Below are positions 18,872-28,128 of a DNA stretch of 64,000 nucleotides, one piece after another (the first letter of the stretch is position 1; each line of letters begins with the position of its first letter). The notes beneath the pieces were generated by a model. It saw only the letters and a program-made list of their open reading frames with translations, made no database searches and was not told the DNA's origin. Origin of the DNA: Anaerotruncus colihominis (GTDB taxonomy: Bacteria; Bacillota; Clostridia; Oscillospirales; Ruminococcaceae); the NCBI GenBank assembly GCA_025146135.1, contig CP102255.1:372001-436000 (forward strand). Direction: 5' to 3'. The position numbers and the translations under genes are program-made.

Positions 18872-19567
18872 ATGGAACAGGAGGAAATTTACCGGTATCT
18901 GGCGCGGTCGTTCCCGGTATGGGAACGGCTGAACGCGAGGGAACAGGCCGGCCTGGCGGAACATACCGCACAGGTCCATTATGAAAAAGGCGCGCGCCTG
19001 CACGGCGCGGGAACCGAATGCATCGGCGTGCTGTTCGTCATGCGCGGACGGCTGCGCGCATACATGCTCTCGCAGGAGGGGCGTGAGATTACGCTCTACC
19101 GGCTGGGAGCAGGGGAAATTTGTATCCTGTCCGCGTCGTGCGTGCTCTCAGAGATCACATTTGATGTGCATATCGACGCGGAGGAGGACACAGACGCGCT
19201 TTTGACTGGCGCGCCATATTTTTCGGCGCTTTGTGAACAAAGCATTTATGCGGAGTGCTTTTCATATAAGCTGGCAGCGGAACGTTTTTCCGACGTGATG
19301 TGGGCGATGCAGCAGCTTCTATTCATGCGCATGGATCAACGGCTGGCGATCCTTTTGTGGGATGAATTTTCCAAGGCGGGCAGCGACGTGATCCGCCTGA
19401 CGCACGAGCAGGCTGCACGCTGCATGGGAAGCGCCCGCGAGGTTGTAACGCGCGTGCTCAGGTATTTTGTCGGGGAGGGGATCGTCTCGCTTTCGCGCGG
19501 CAGCATCCGCCTGCTTGACCGCAAAAAGCTGCGCGCGCTGGCTTTTTCCGGAGAGGAAGGCGTATGA
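18872..19567 (+). CDS. Crp/Fnr-family transcriptional regulator
   Basis: A 231-residue protein: N-terminal cyclic-nucleotide-binding-type beta roll (ECIGVLFVMRGRLRAYMLSQEGREITLYRLGAGEICILSAS), a long dimer helix and a C-terminal winged helix (THEQAARCMGSAREVVTRVLRYF). No N-terminal Fnr-type Cys set is present, so it is not a classical oxygen sensor. GGGGAGG lies 9 bases before the ATG. It sits between the redox cluster and thioredoxin/CoA-disulfide reductase; a dyad at 22172-22184 is a candidate site. Confidence 0.9.
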   Translation: MEQEEIYRYLARSFPVWERLNAREQAGLAEHTAQVHYEKGARLHGAGTECIGVLFVMRGRLRAYMLSQEGREITLYRLGAGEICILSASCVLSEITFDVHIDAEEDTDALLTGAPYFSALCEQSIYAECFSYKLAAERFSDVMWAMQQLLFMRMDQRLAILLWDEFSKAGSDVIRLTHEQAARCMGSAREVVTRVLRYFVGEGIVSLSRGSIRLLDRKKLRALAFSGEEGV

Positions 19568-19648
19568 ATATCCCTGCCGGTCAGGGGACGGCGCGGCTTT
19601 TCGGGGTGTTTCCCGCCGTTGACGGCGTTTAAGGGGAAGGAAAACGAT

Positions 19649-19693
19649 AAAGTATGGGCGGGCGCGGCCATTGGCCGCGCCCGCCCATACTTT
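19649..19693. terminator. Bidirectional terminator, 22-base perfect palindrome arms
   Basis: AAAGTATGGGCGGGCGCGGC and its complement form an almost loop-free hairpin between the convergent crp-like and thioredoxin genes. Confidence 0.9.
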
Positions 19694-19711
19694 ATTCTGT
19701 ATCAGCGTCCC

Positions 19712-20023
19712 TTATACGCCGAGCATCTGTAAGATCTGCGCCTTGGAACGCACGCCGACCGACGTTCCGGTCAGCTTGCCGTCCCGGAAGGCTGCGAGCG
19801 TCGGGATGCTCATGACTTTGAAGGTCTGCGCCAGTTCCGGCTGCTCGTCGACGTTTACCTTGCACACCTTGACCGACGGCGTTTCCTCGGCAATTGTATC
19901 GAGAACAGGGGATACCATGCGGCATGGGCCGCACCACGGCGCCCAGAAATCCACGAGGACCGGACGGTCCGCGTTCAGGACTTCGGCTTCAAAGTTATTG
20001 GAAGTTACAGTGACGGTTGCCAT
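19712..20023 (-). CDS. trxA: Thioredoxin
   Basis: 103 residues, normal thioredoxin length. The active site is WAPWCGPCRM with Cys31 and Cys34; the cis-proline loop MSIPTLAAFRDGK follows. It reduces protein disulfides using thioredoxin reductase, which is not encoded here. Neighbouring CoA-disulfide reductase suggests an oxidative-stress or thiol module. The ATG at 20023 is preceded by GAAAGGAACGATCTGATT. Confidence 0.96.
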   Translation of the reverse strand: MATVTVTSNNFEAEVLNADRPVLVDFWAPWCGPCRMVSPVLDTIAEETPSVKVCKVNVDEQPELAQTFKVMSIPTLAAFRDGKLTGTSVGVRSKAQILQMLGV

Positions 20024-20044
20024 AATCAGATCGTTCCTTTCATA

Positions 20045-20340
20045 TTAAAAACTTATTGGAGTTACACAGCGAAAATCCGCCTGGAAAAGGAGCGGAGCTT
20101 TGGCGCGAGCAATCCGTGCGCGGATTGCTCACCGCCGGGCGCTGCGCTTGCCCGGCCGGCTATTCGGGGCTTTCCGGCGCTATAAGCGCCGGGCGCGGAC
20201 AAGCCGCGGCAACGCCCCTTTTCGCGCCTCACAAGGGGCGGGCCGGCGACCCTCCCCTTATGTTATCCCCGCCGCTGTTTGGCGCGATCGTATCGGGCGC
20301 ACGCCAGTACGTCTGGAGGGGGATCGTTTAACTAAACCTG
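20045..20340. other. Gene-free hairpin-rich stretch
   Basis: About 300 bases upstream of trxA without a convincing gene. It contains several separate inverted repeats: GAGCAATCCG/CGGATTGCTC (20106-20129), GGCGC/GCGCC around TATAA near 20182, and GCCCC/GGGGC near 20212-20240. The short open frames across it have atypical composition and no ribosome site. The trxA promoter must lie at its left edge. Confidence 0.55.
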
Positions 20341-20453
20341 CCCCACTGTTCGCGGCGCAGCCAACTAAAGTTTTTCGCTGAAGCCTTTTTTCAAAAAGGC
20401 TGGAGCGCAGCCGACTAAAGTTTTTTGCCAAGCTTTTTTTCAAAAAAGCGGGA
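20341..20453. repeat. Dispersed gene-end repeat, locus B
   Basis: Same family as 8061-8180: CTGTTCGCGGCGCAGCC, ACTAAAGTTTTT and two self-complementary modules (AAGCCTTTTTT/AAAAAGGCT and AAGCTTTTTTT/AAAAAAGC). It overlaps the 3' end of the CoA-disulfide reductase gene, and the stop codon of that gene (20440-20442) lies inside the second module. Confidence 0.85.
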
Positions 20454-22107
20454 AGTGGGTGGAGCGGTAAAAGTGCGTGCCGCCGGGATAGACGAGGACG
20501 TTTTTAAACCCATGGGCCGAGAGGATACGCGACGCGTTGTAAGCGCGCACGCCGACGGCGCACAATATGATGTAACGCCGCGCGGGATCAAGTTCGCCGA
20601 TGCGTTCACGAAGCTGCCCGAGCGGGATGTGAACCGAGTCCGGAAGCTCGAACGCCTGGCGTTCCATAGTCTCGCGTACATCGAGCACAACCGCGCCGTC
20701 CCTTTTGTCGAGCGCGTCCCAGGATGAGAACGCCACTTTGCCTGTCAGAAGGTTTTCCGCCACATAACCAGCCATATTGACCGGGTCCTTCGCGGAGGAG
20801 TACGGCGGCGCATAGGCCAGTTCGAGCTTTGTCAGGTCCGAAACGCCCGCGCCAAGGCGAATGGCCGCCGCAAGCACGTCGATGCGCTTGTCAACGCCGT
20901 CGGTCCCGACAATCTGCGCGCCGAACAGCCGTTTGCCGTCCATAGAGAACAGCAGCTTTAAAACGAGCGGCGCAGCGCCGGGATAATAGGCGGCATGTGA
21001 GTTCTGCACAATCAGGATGCTTTCATAGTCGGCGCCCTTTTTCATCCCGCGCCGGATCAGCGTCTTTTCATTCGCGCCGGTGCTGGCCGCCGTAAGTTCA
21101 AAGATTTTAGCCACAGAGGTCCCCTGCGTGCCGTCATAGCTCTGCTGTGCGCCCGCGATGTTGTCAGCGGCGATGCGCCCCTGCTTGTTGGCAGGGCCAG
21201 CCAGCGGAATCATCGTACGTTCGCCGCTGATGAAATCCTGTACCTCGATCGCGTCGCCCACCGCGTAGATCGCGGGGTCGCTGGTGCGGAGAAATTGGTC
21301 GGTGACGATGCCGCCGCGCGCGTTCAGCTCAAGCCCCGCGTCTTTGGCAAGCTTGCTGTTCGGACGCACGCCGATGGAAAGGATAACCAGATCGGCAGTG
21401 ACAGTACGGCCGCTTTTTAAGCGGACCGTGACGGTTTTGTCCGTGTGTTCGAACGCGTCCACGCCGTCGCCCAGGCGGAGAGAAACGCCCTGCTGCTCCA
21501 GGTGCTTGTGCAGCATAAGCGCCATCTCATAATCAAGGGGCGCCATCACCTGATCGAGCATTTCGATCATTGTCACCGATAGACCAAGCCGCCGCAGGTT
21601 TTCGGCCATCTCCAGCCCGATGAAACCGCCGCCCACAACAGCCGCCGATTTGACGCCGCGCTTTGCGATAAAGGCTTTGATTTCGTCGGTGTCAGGCACG
21701 GTCCACAGTGTGCGGATACGGTCGCTGTCAATGCCCGGGATGGGCGGGCGCAGCGGTTCGGATCCGGTTGAAAGAATCAGCGTGTCATAGCTTTCCGTAT
21801 AACGCTCGCCCGCGGCGCGGTTTTCAACCGTGACCATCCGGGCCTCGCGGTCGATGGAGACAACCTCCGAACAGACGCGAACATCGATATTGAACCGGGA
21901 GCGCATCACCTGCGGCGTCTGCAAAAGCAGCGCCTCACGTTTGGGGATGGCGCCTCCCACGTGATAAGGCAGGCCGCAGTTTGCATAAGAAATATACTCG
22001 CCGCGTTCAAACAAAATGATCTCGGCGTTTTCGTCGAGCCTGCGCAGGCGCGCCGCCGCGCTTGCGCCTCCGGCCACGCCGCCGACGATCAGTACCTTTT
22101 TACCCAT
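20440..22107 (-). CDS. CoA-disulfide reductase / NADH oxidase with rhodanese domain
   Basis: 555 residues. The FAD site VLIVGGVAGGASAAARLRR and the single redox Cys44 in YISYANCGLPYH define the CoA-disulfide reductase branch. NAD-binding AAVVGGGFIGLEMAENL and FAD-binding IYAVGDAIEV follow. Residues ~465-545 are a rhodanese domain with catalytic Cys516 (CAVGVR). Such CoADR-Rhd fusions reduce CoA disulfide or persulfide/polysulfide with NADH. The C-terminal residues FPLF and the stop codon are supplied by the dispersed repeat, so the end may have been altered. Probable role: thiol redox or sulfur detoxification. Confidence 0.92.
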   Translation of the reverse strand: MGKKVLIVGGVAGGASAAARLRRLDENAEIILFERGEYISYANCGLPYHVGGAIPKREALLLQTPQVMRSRFNIDVRVCSEVVSIDREARMVTVENRAAGERYTESYDTLILSTGSEPLRPPIPGIDSDRIRTLWTVPDTDEIKAFIAKRGVKSAAVVGGGFIGLEMAENLRRLGLSVTMIEMLDQVMAPLDYEMALMLHKHLEQQGVSLRLGDGVDAFEHTDKTVTVRLKSGRTVTADLVILSIGVRPNSKLAKDAGLELNARGGIVTDQFLRTSDPAIYAVGDAIEVQDFISGERTMIPLAGPANKQGRIAADNIAGAQQSYDGTQGTSVAKIFELTAASTGANEKTLIRRGMKKGADYESILIVQNSHAAYYPGAAPLVLKLLFSMDGKRLFGAQIVGTDGVDKRIDVLAAAIRLGAGVSDLTKLELAYAPPYSSAKDPVNMAGYVAENLLTGKVAFSSWDALDKRDGAVVLDVRETMERQAFELPDSVHIPLGQLRERIGELDPARRYIILCAVGVRAYNASRILSAHGFKNVLVYPGGTHFYRSTHFPLF

Positions 22108-22171
22108 TTAAAATCCCCTCCGGCTGTATGATCTGTTGGGTTCAGTATACTGGAGATCCGCACGCCGTTCA

Positions 22172-22184
22172 GTGACTGTGTCAC
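22172..22184. promoter_or_regulatory. Candidate Crp/Fnr-type dyad upstream of CoA-disulfide reductase
   Basis: GTGAC-TGT-GTCAC is a perfect 5-base dyad 65 bases upstream of the reductase ATG. It resembles a Crp/Fnr half-site pair but with a shorter spacer. On the minus strand TATACT lies between it and the gene and can serve as -10. The nearby Crp-type regulator is a possible binder; inference only. Confidence 0.4.
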
Positions 22185-22216
22185 AGTTGGGATGCCTGGA
22201 AAGCGCAATTTCCAGA

Positions 22217-23020
22217 TCAGGCGGCCGGCGGAACAGGAAACAAGCGCAGAGCCAGCGGGTAGTAGAAGCGGCGCGGCATGAATACGCAGAGCACCCTTTC
22301 CGCAATACCCATCGCGCCGCCGCAGTGGCAAACCGGCCGGCCGCGTTCCAGACAGCGAAGCGACCGTGCGGCAACGGTCTCCGGTTCCTGCCAGCGCATA
22401 ACGCCCCGATTTCTTTGTTTGCCCTTCGGCATCCCCATCTTTAGCTGAAAATCCGTCCGTGTCAAACCGGGGCACAACGCCTGCACGCGCACATGACTGC
22501 CGCGTCCGCGCAGATCCAGATAAAGCCCCTCTGAAAATTGCTTGATGAACGCTTTCGTACCGGAGTAGAATGCGTTTGCCGGAACAATCATGTAAGCGGC
22601 GTCCGAGGCGACGTTGATGATTGCGCCGCTGTCGCGCGCACACATCTGCTCAAGCGCGGCATACGTCAGGCGGACGGTACAGCCGATATGTACGCGTTCC
22701 ATCTGCAGATACGGCTCGAGCGGTCCGTCCTGGAAACATCCCCGCAGGCCAAATCCTGCGTTGTTGACGAGCAGATCGAGCTGTGTTGCGCGGATGAGCG
22801 CCTCAATCCTGCAAATGTCCCGTTCATCCGAAAGCTCCGCCGGCAGTACCGTCACCTGCACGCCATACTGTGCGCGCAGCCCGGCGGCTGTTTGTTCAAG
22901 CAGGGCTTGCCGCCGGCCCGTTAAGATAAGATTGCTGCCCTGCGCGGCGAGCGCCCCGGCAAAGGCACGGCCGATGCCGCTGGTCGCACCAGTGATCAGG
23001 GCTGTTTGATAAATTTGCAT
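22217..23020 (-). CDS. Short-chain dehydrogenase/reductase
   Basis: 267 residues with the Rossmann start TALITGATSGIGRAFAGAL, the NNAGFG motif, the catalytic Ser region INVASD and Tyr152/Lys156 in FYSGTKAFIK. Classical NADP(H)-preferring SDR (TGRRQ after strand 2). The C-terminal 40 residues are hydrophobic and may associate with the membrane. GGGAGG precedes the ATG. It lies directly downstream of the TetR gene, which likely controls it. Substrate unknown. Confidence 0.9.
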   Translation of the reverse strand: MQIYQTALITGATSGIGRAFAGALAAQGSNLILTGRRQALLEQTAAGLRAQYGVQVTVLPAELSDERDICRIEALIRATQLDLLVNNAGFGLRGCFQDGPLEPYLQMERVHIGCTVRLTYAALEQMCARDSGAIINVASDAAYMIVPANAFYSGTKAFIKQFSEGLYLDLRGRGSHVRVQALCPGLTRTDFQLKMGMPKGKQRNRGVMRWQEPETVAARSLRCLERGRPVCHCGGAMGIAERVLCVFMPRRFYYPLALRLFPVPPAA

Positions 23021-23102
23021 TATGATTCCTCCCTTAATGAATAAATATTATTCAATTAATTTAGAAAAAAAGAACGCCGTCAGACGGCATTCAAGTAAAG
23101 GA

Positions 23103-23681
23103 TCAGCATGTGGGGGCGGCCGCGTCGAGCCATGCGACAACCCACTGCTGCACCCGGCGGAAACGCTCCCCACCAGGCAGGTCAAACCGGTTGAGCAGGC
23201 CGAGCTGGCCCCAGATCAGAAACGAAGCATCGGACTCCGGATCGTTTGAGACAATTTCGCCCGCTTTGATTGCGTGTTCCAATTGCTTTTGCACAAGGGG
23301 CGTAAGCAGCTCACAGACGCGCACGGACAAAATTTGATGCATACGGCGTCCGCTTTCGCTGTGGAAGGCGTTGTAAAAGCCGCCCGCCTCGTAGTGCTCG
23401 GGTGCGGGCATTTCAAGCATGCGCTGCCGCAGCGATTTTGTCCCGTCGCACAAAACAGGGGAGAGTATGCGCACCTGCTGCTGGGCGTACTGATCGACAG
23501 CACAATCGAGCAGGGCCTGCTTGGAGGGGAAATAGCGATAGCACAGCCCCTGCGAGATGCCAAGGCGCTGCGCCAGGTCGGCCATAGAGGCGCCCTCATA
23601 GCCTTTTTCACAGAACAGGTCCAGCGCAGCCTCCAGGATCTCCTGCCGACGGACCTCCGGCTGCTTAACAGTACGCCCCAT
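23103..23681 (-). CDS. TetR-family transcriptional regulator
   Basis: 192 residues. HTH in residues 12-55 (RRQEILEAALDLFCEKGYEGASMADLAQRLGISQGLCYRYFPSKQALL-type) and a helical ligand domain. It shares a transcript with the SDR gene 82 bases downstream; that gap holds TGAATAA-ATA-TTATTCA, a perfect 7-base dyad. Probable autoregulator and repressor of the SDR. Confidence 0.93.
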   Translation of the reverse strand: MGRTVKQPEVRRQEILEAALDLFCEKGYEGASMADLAQRLGISQGLCYRYFPSKQALLDCAVDQYAQQQVRILSPVLCDGTKSLRQRMLEMPAPEHYEAGGFYNAFHSESGRRMHQILSVRVCELLTPLVQKQLEHAIKAGEIVSNDPESDASFLIWGQLGLLNRFDLPGGERFRRVQQWVVAWLDAAAPTC

Positions 23682-23709
23682 AAACTTCCCCCCATTCAGT
23701 CATGCAGGA

Positions 23710-23751
23710 AGTATAGCACAGATCGGGAGGCCTGTCAATGAATCCAATTCA
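23710..23751 (-). promoter_or_regulatory. TetR gene promoter with dyad
   Basis: On the minus strand TTGACA (23738-23733), a 17-base spacer and TATACT (23715-23710). The dyad TGAAT-CCA-ATTCA (23739-23751) abuts the -35 box and is a candidate autoregulatory site. The rest of 23752-23880 shows no gene. Confidence 0.7.
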
Positions 23752-23880
23752 ATAGATGGGTGCGGCGGTTAATTCAGCGTTTTTTCGTCTGCCGTTTGGA
23801 TTAAAAAGCTTTAGCCGTCTGTGTCAATCGCTGATCTTTGGTTAAAAACACTAAAAAAGCAGTTGAACTTATCCGCCGAT

Positions 23881-24870
23881 ATGGTATAATAACCGCAAAG
23901 CGGTTATTATACCGGGGTTGTGCCCAACGGCTCGCCGCTTGCGCGGCAACCGCCTTTTGATGGGCAATTATACCATGCCGCTTCGCGGACATGGTATAAT
24001 GACCGCAAAGCGGTTATTATACCGGGGTTGTGCCCAACGGCTCGCCGCTTGCGCGGCAACCGCCTTTTGATGGGCAATTATACCATGCCGCTTCGCGGAC
24101 ATGGTATAATGACCGCAAAGCGGTTATTATACCGGGGTTGTGCCCAACGGCTCGCCGCTTGCGCGGCAACCGCCTTTTGATGGGCAATTATACCATGCCG
24201 CTTCGCGGACATGGTATAATGACCGCAAAGCGGTTATTATACCGGGGTTGTGCCCAACGGCTCGCCGCTTGCGCGGCAACCGCCTTTTGATGGGCAATTA
24301 TACCATGCCGCTTCGCGGACATGGTATAATGACCGCAAAGCGGTTATTATACCGGGGTTGTGCCCAACGGCTCGCCGCTTGCGCGGCAACCGCCTTTTGA
24401 TGGGCAATTATACCATGCCGCTTCGCGGACATGGTATAATGACCGCAAAGCGGTTATTATACCGGGGTTGTGCCCAACGGCTCGCCGCTTGCGCGGCAAC
24501 CGCCTTTTGATGGGCAATTATACCATGCCGCTTCGCGGACATGGTATAATGACCGCAAAGCGGTTATTATACCGGGGTTGTGCCCAACGGCTCGCCGCTT
24601 GCGCGGCAACCGCCTTTTGATGGGCAATTATACCATGCCGCTTCGCGGACATGGTATAATGACCGCAAAGCGGTTATTATACCGGGGTTGTGCCCAACGG
24701 CTCGCCGCTTGCGCGGCAACCGCCTTTTGATGGGCAATTATACCATGCCGCTTCGCGGACATGGTATAATGACCGCAAAGCGGTTATTATACCGGGGTTG
24801 TGCCCAACGGCTCGCCGCTTGCGCGGCAACCGCCTTTTGATGGGCAATTATACCATGCCGCTTCGCGGAC
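23881..24870 (+). repeat. Tandem array, nine copies of a 110-bp unit
   Basis: Units start at 23881, 23991, 24101, 24211, 24321, 24431, 24541, 24651 and 24761. They are identical apart from one base in the first copy (ATAATA against ATAATG). Each unit holds a perfect hairpin GGTATAATAACCGC or GGTATAATGACCGC paired with GCGGTTATTATACC, a GC-rich GGTTG/CAACC hairpin and an ATTATACCATG/CATGGTATAAT hairpin around CCGCTTCGCGG. TATAAT occurs on both strands in each unit. The 86-residue open frames across it are by-products. The array ends 39 bases before the hybrid kinase gene. Confidence 0.95.
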
Positions 24871-24909
24871 TCGGCCTAATCAGGGTAAGATTTTAGAGAG
24901 GAATTTTGC

Positions 24910-27900
24910 ATGAACTTATTTGTTTCAATGGCGTTTTGCATCACCACCTCCATTCCAGCCACCTGTATTGCGCTTATCTATGCGGAGCCGTTTCCGAAAA
25001 AGCGGGGGCACTATTGTTTTTTGGCTATGTGTATCCTGTCCGCGCTTTGGAATATCGGATACGCGGGAATGTTCATTTCACAAAACCCGGATTATACCCG
25101 CGGCTTCTATCGGTTTGTGCTGATCGGCTCGCTTTTTATTTTTCCGCTGATGTTCAAGCTGATGGAGGAGATCAGTGAACGGCGGTATTGTCCGCTTCAA
25201 CAATTTGAAATTTACATGACCGCGCTTGCCGCTATGCTGTTTGTGATTGTGGCGCGCAGAGAAAACCTGATGCTCGTGCATTTGGATTGGGGCGGGCTTG
25301 ATTTCTGTGTGCCTCAGGCGGGTGGGGCGACTGTCCTGCTCATCGCCTATTATACAATTATCGGTTTGGTGTTTTTATACTCGCTGTATCAATGGGTCAA
25401 GGCGGAGGGAGAAAAGCGGCGTGTGCGCGAGCAGGCTGGTTGGCTGTGCCTGTGTGTTTTCGTCTGCTTTTTGGCACTGGCGCTGGAATACGGCAGCCTG
25501 TTTGTCGGAATGCCGTCGATTCCGATCGGGGGCATTTCGAACCTGCTGTTGCTTGTAATCACGTTTATCATGGTCCGGCGTTACAATACAATCCAGATCA
25601 ATACGCATAATTTTGCTGAATATATCTATTCCTCAACCAAAACGCCGATCCTGATTTTTGATAATGAAGGCCGGCTTGCACTGGCCAATAAATGTACGCC
25701 TCTTTTTTTCGATCTGCCTGCCGGCGCGCTGATGGGGCGAAGGCCGGAGGATTTGTTCCTGCGCGTACCGGCCGACGGCGTGGGGGAGACGCATAGTGAT
25801 TCCCCTGTGCAGATGACACGGTTCAACTCGGTTTGCCGCTTCAATAAGAAGCCGTGTGATATCACAGTGACAAATGTATACGACGCATACAGCGAAGTAA
25901 TTGGAACGATCTATGTGGTGTACGATATGACTGAGAATATGCGCCGTATTCAGCTGTTGGACCGTATGCGGCGCGCAGAAGTTGAATCCAACCGCTTAAA
26001 AAGCACGTTTCTGGCGAATATGAGCCATGAGATCCGCACGCCGATCAATGCTGTGATAGGCATGAGCGAAATTCTGATGCGCAAGAAGCTGCCAGACGAC
26101 CTGCGTGCCGACGTCGGCGTCATACACAGCGCCGGGCAGGGGCTTTTGGCAATTATCAGCGAAATACTTGACTTTTCAAAAATTGAATCGGGCAAGTTCG
26201 AATTGATAGAGACGGAATATATGCTGCCGGCGCTGGTCGAAACGGTTGTACATATTATCGGCGTGCGCTTTTCCAAAAAGCCGGTATGCCTGTTGATCGA
26301 TATCGAACCCGATACGCCGATCGGGCTGTTTGGGGATAACCAGCGCGTCCAGCAGATCCTGCTCAATCTTCTGAGCAATGCGGAGAAGTTTACGCAGTCC
26401 GGTTATGTCCGTTTGTATTGGAGATGGGAACATGCGGGCGAGGATATGGTGCGGATGATTATTTCTGTCGAGGATACCGGCAGCGGAATCCGCCCGGAGA
26501 ATCTTGAAAAGATTTTCGCGCAGTACCAGCAGGTGGATGCAAAATCCAACCGCGCGCTTGTCGGCACGGGGCTTGGCCTTGCAATCGGGCGCGAGATGGC
26601 GCGCATGATGGGCGGCGATATCACTGTTGAGAGCGAATACGGAAAAGGCTCTGTGTTTACAGTCACGTTTCTGCAAAAGATTCTGGACAATCGCCCCGTT
26701 TCCTATATGCCCGAGGGCGTGCATGCCAACGTGTTGATCTGTGGAGAAATCAGATGCGTAAAGAAGTCTATTGAATTTTACTTTCCGCGCCTTGGCGTGG
26801 ATTATACGCTTTGCACTTCCCCCATGGAAGCCATGCGCTTTGATCCAAAGACGTATACCCACGTGATGGCGCCTGCGGCCGAGATACGCGCTCTGCGCGC
26901 GGTGGACGGATGGGCGCACATCCGGTTCATACAGATTCTTGAGGCGATGGAATATGTTGAAACGCTCGAAGGCGACGATTGCATCCATCTGCCTCTGCTT
27001 AACCGAAGGATTGTACGCGCCCTGTCTGGAGAGGATAAAGCCGCGCCTGATATCGTATGGGAGCCGGAGCGGATGGAAAATGTACGCGTGTTGATTGTAG
27101 ACGACAGTCCTGTCAATCTCCAGGTCGCGGCCGGTCTGCTGGAGCCGTATCACATGGCGGTCGATCTGGCCGCGAGCGGAGCTGAAGCGATTGAACTGGC
27201 AAAAAAGAATTTTTACGATCTGGTGATGCTCGATCACATGATGCCTGAAATGGACGGTGTGGAAACGGCGGAGCGCCTGCGCGCGTTGCCTGATTATGGC
27301 AGAGTACCGATTGTTGCTCTCACTGCGAACGCTACAAACACAGCGCGCAAAATGTTCCTTGAAAACGGTTTCGACGATTTTCTGGCTAAACCGATCAATC
27401 TCCTGCAGCTTGATCTTCTGCTGAAAAAGTGGGTCGGCTCCAGACTCAGTGACCCGGTTGCGGTTGCCGCGCCGCCGCTCGATATGAGCGGCGGCGAAGG
27501 ATTGCAGGAGCGCAATCCTTCGCTTGATATCCCTGTTCTGCTTGACACACAGGCGGGGATCGATGCGTTGGGGGGCAACCTGCCAGTCTATACACATGTG
27601 ATTGATGCGTTCTGCGTGGATGCCGTACAGCGTGCCGATGAACTGGAAAAGCTGGCGGATAGCAACCTCCGGGATTTTACAATTTCGGTGCACGCACTCA
27701 AAAGCGCCTGCCGTTCAATTGGCGGCGCGCTTGCCGCTGATGAAGCCGCGCGCCTGGAGCAGGCAGGCAAGGAGGGCGATGAAGCTTATATAGGGAGCGC
27801 ATTGCCGTCGTTTCTGGCGCATTTGCGCGCGTTGATTACCGAGGCGCGCAAATGGCTTGAGGAGAACAAGGCGCAGGAGGCACCCGGGAGGCAGGCGGGA

Positions 27901-28128
27901 TTAAGCAGCGCGGAAGAAATCCGCGGGAAGCTGGCGTCCCTGCGCCGGGCGTGTGAACGCGCTGAAATCAACCGCGCGGAGAAGCTCGCGGACGAGCTGT
28001 TGGCGGAGATTTGTGATGAACGGATACACTTGGCGGTTAAGGCTGTGCGTGCATCGCTTGGACAATTTGACTATATCCAGGCCGTCGATCAGATCGACCG
28101 GCTTCTGAAGGAGGAAAACTATGCCTAA
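24910..28128 (+). CDS. Hybrid sensor histidine kinase with REC and HPt domains
   Basis: 1072 residues. Residues ~1-230 hold seven hydrophobic helices (7TM-type sensor). A PAS domain spans ~236-345. HisKA has the H-box FLANMSHEIRTP (His373). HATPase has NLLSNAEKF, DTGSG and GTGLGLAIG. A degenerate receiver (~605-715, no acidic pocket) is followed by a full receiver (~722-845; VLIVDDSPVN, phospho-Asp in VMLDHMMPEMDG, Lys in FLAKPI). The HPt domain has His927 in SVHALKSACR. A helical tail follows. Phosphate could thus pass H-D-H to the coupled HD-GYP response regulator, whose ATG overlaps this gene by 8 bases. The AGAGGAA site precedes the ATG; the tandem array is directly upstream. Confidence 0.93.
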   Translation: MNLFVSMAFCITTSIPATCIALIYAEPFPKKRGHYCFLAMCILSALWNIGYAGMFISQNPDYTRGFYRFVLIGSLFIFPLMFKLMEEISERRYCPLQQFEIYMTALAAMLFVIVARRENLMLVHLDWGGLDFCVPQAGGATVLLIAYYTIIGLVFLYSLYQWVKAEGEKRRVREQAGWLCLCVFVCFLALALEYGSLFVGMPSIPIGGISNLLLLVITFIMVRRYNTIQINTHNFAEYIYSSTKTPILIFDNEGRLALANKCTPLFFDLPAGALMGRRPEDLFLRVPADGVGETHSDSPVQMTRFNSVCRFNKKPCDITVTNVYDAYSEVIGTIYVVYDMTENMRRIQLLDRMRRAEVESNRLKSTFLANMSHEIRTPINAVIGMSEILMRKKLPDDLRADVGVIHSAGQGLLAIISEILDFSKIESGKFELIETEYMLPALVETVVHIIGVRFSKKPVCLLIDIEPDTPIGLFGDNQRVQQILLNLLSNAEKFTQSGYVRLYWRWEHAGEDMVRMIISVEDTGSGIRPENLEKIFAQYQQVDAKSNRALVGTGLGLAIGREMARMMGGDITVESEYGKGSVFTVTFLQKILDNRPVSYMPEGVHANVLICGEIRCVKKSIEFYFPRLGVDYTLCTSPMEAMRFDPKTYTHVMAPAAEIRALRAVDGWAHIRFIQILEAMEYVETLEGDDCIHLPLLNRRIVRALSGEDKAAPDIVWEPERMENVRVLIVDDSPVNLQVAAGLLEPYHMAVDLAASGAEAIELAKKNFYDLVMLDHMMPEMDGVETAERLRALPDYGRVPIVALTANATNTARKMFLENGFDDFLAKPINLLQLDLLLKKWVGSRLSDPVAVAAPPLDMSGGEGLQERNPSLDIPVLLDTQAGIDALGGNLPVYTHVIDAFCVDAVQRADELEKLADSNLRDFTISVHALKSACRSIGGALAADEAARLEQAGKEGDEAYIGSALPSFLAHLRALITEARKWLEENKAQEAPGRQAGLSSAEEIRGKLASLRRACERAEINRAEKLADELLAEICDERIHLAVKAVRASLGQFDYIQAVDQIDRLLKEENYA

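Noticed and set aside
23881..24870. CRISPR array
   Set aside because: Repeats are 110 bp and contiguous with no unique spacers, and there are no cas genes nearby.
23920..24896. Series of overlapping 86-residue open frames inside the tandem array
   Set aside because: Each is the same by-product of the 110-bp repeat, with no ribosome site and no family; the DNA periodicity and hairpins explain the sequence.
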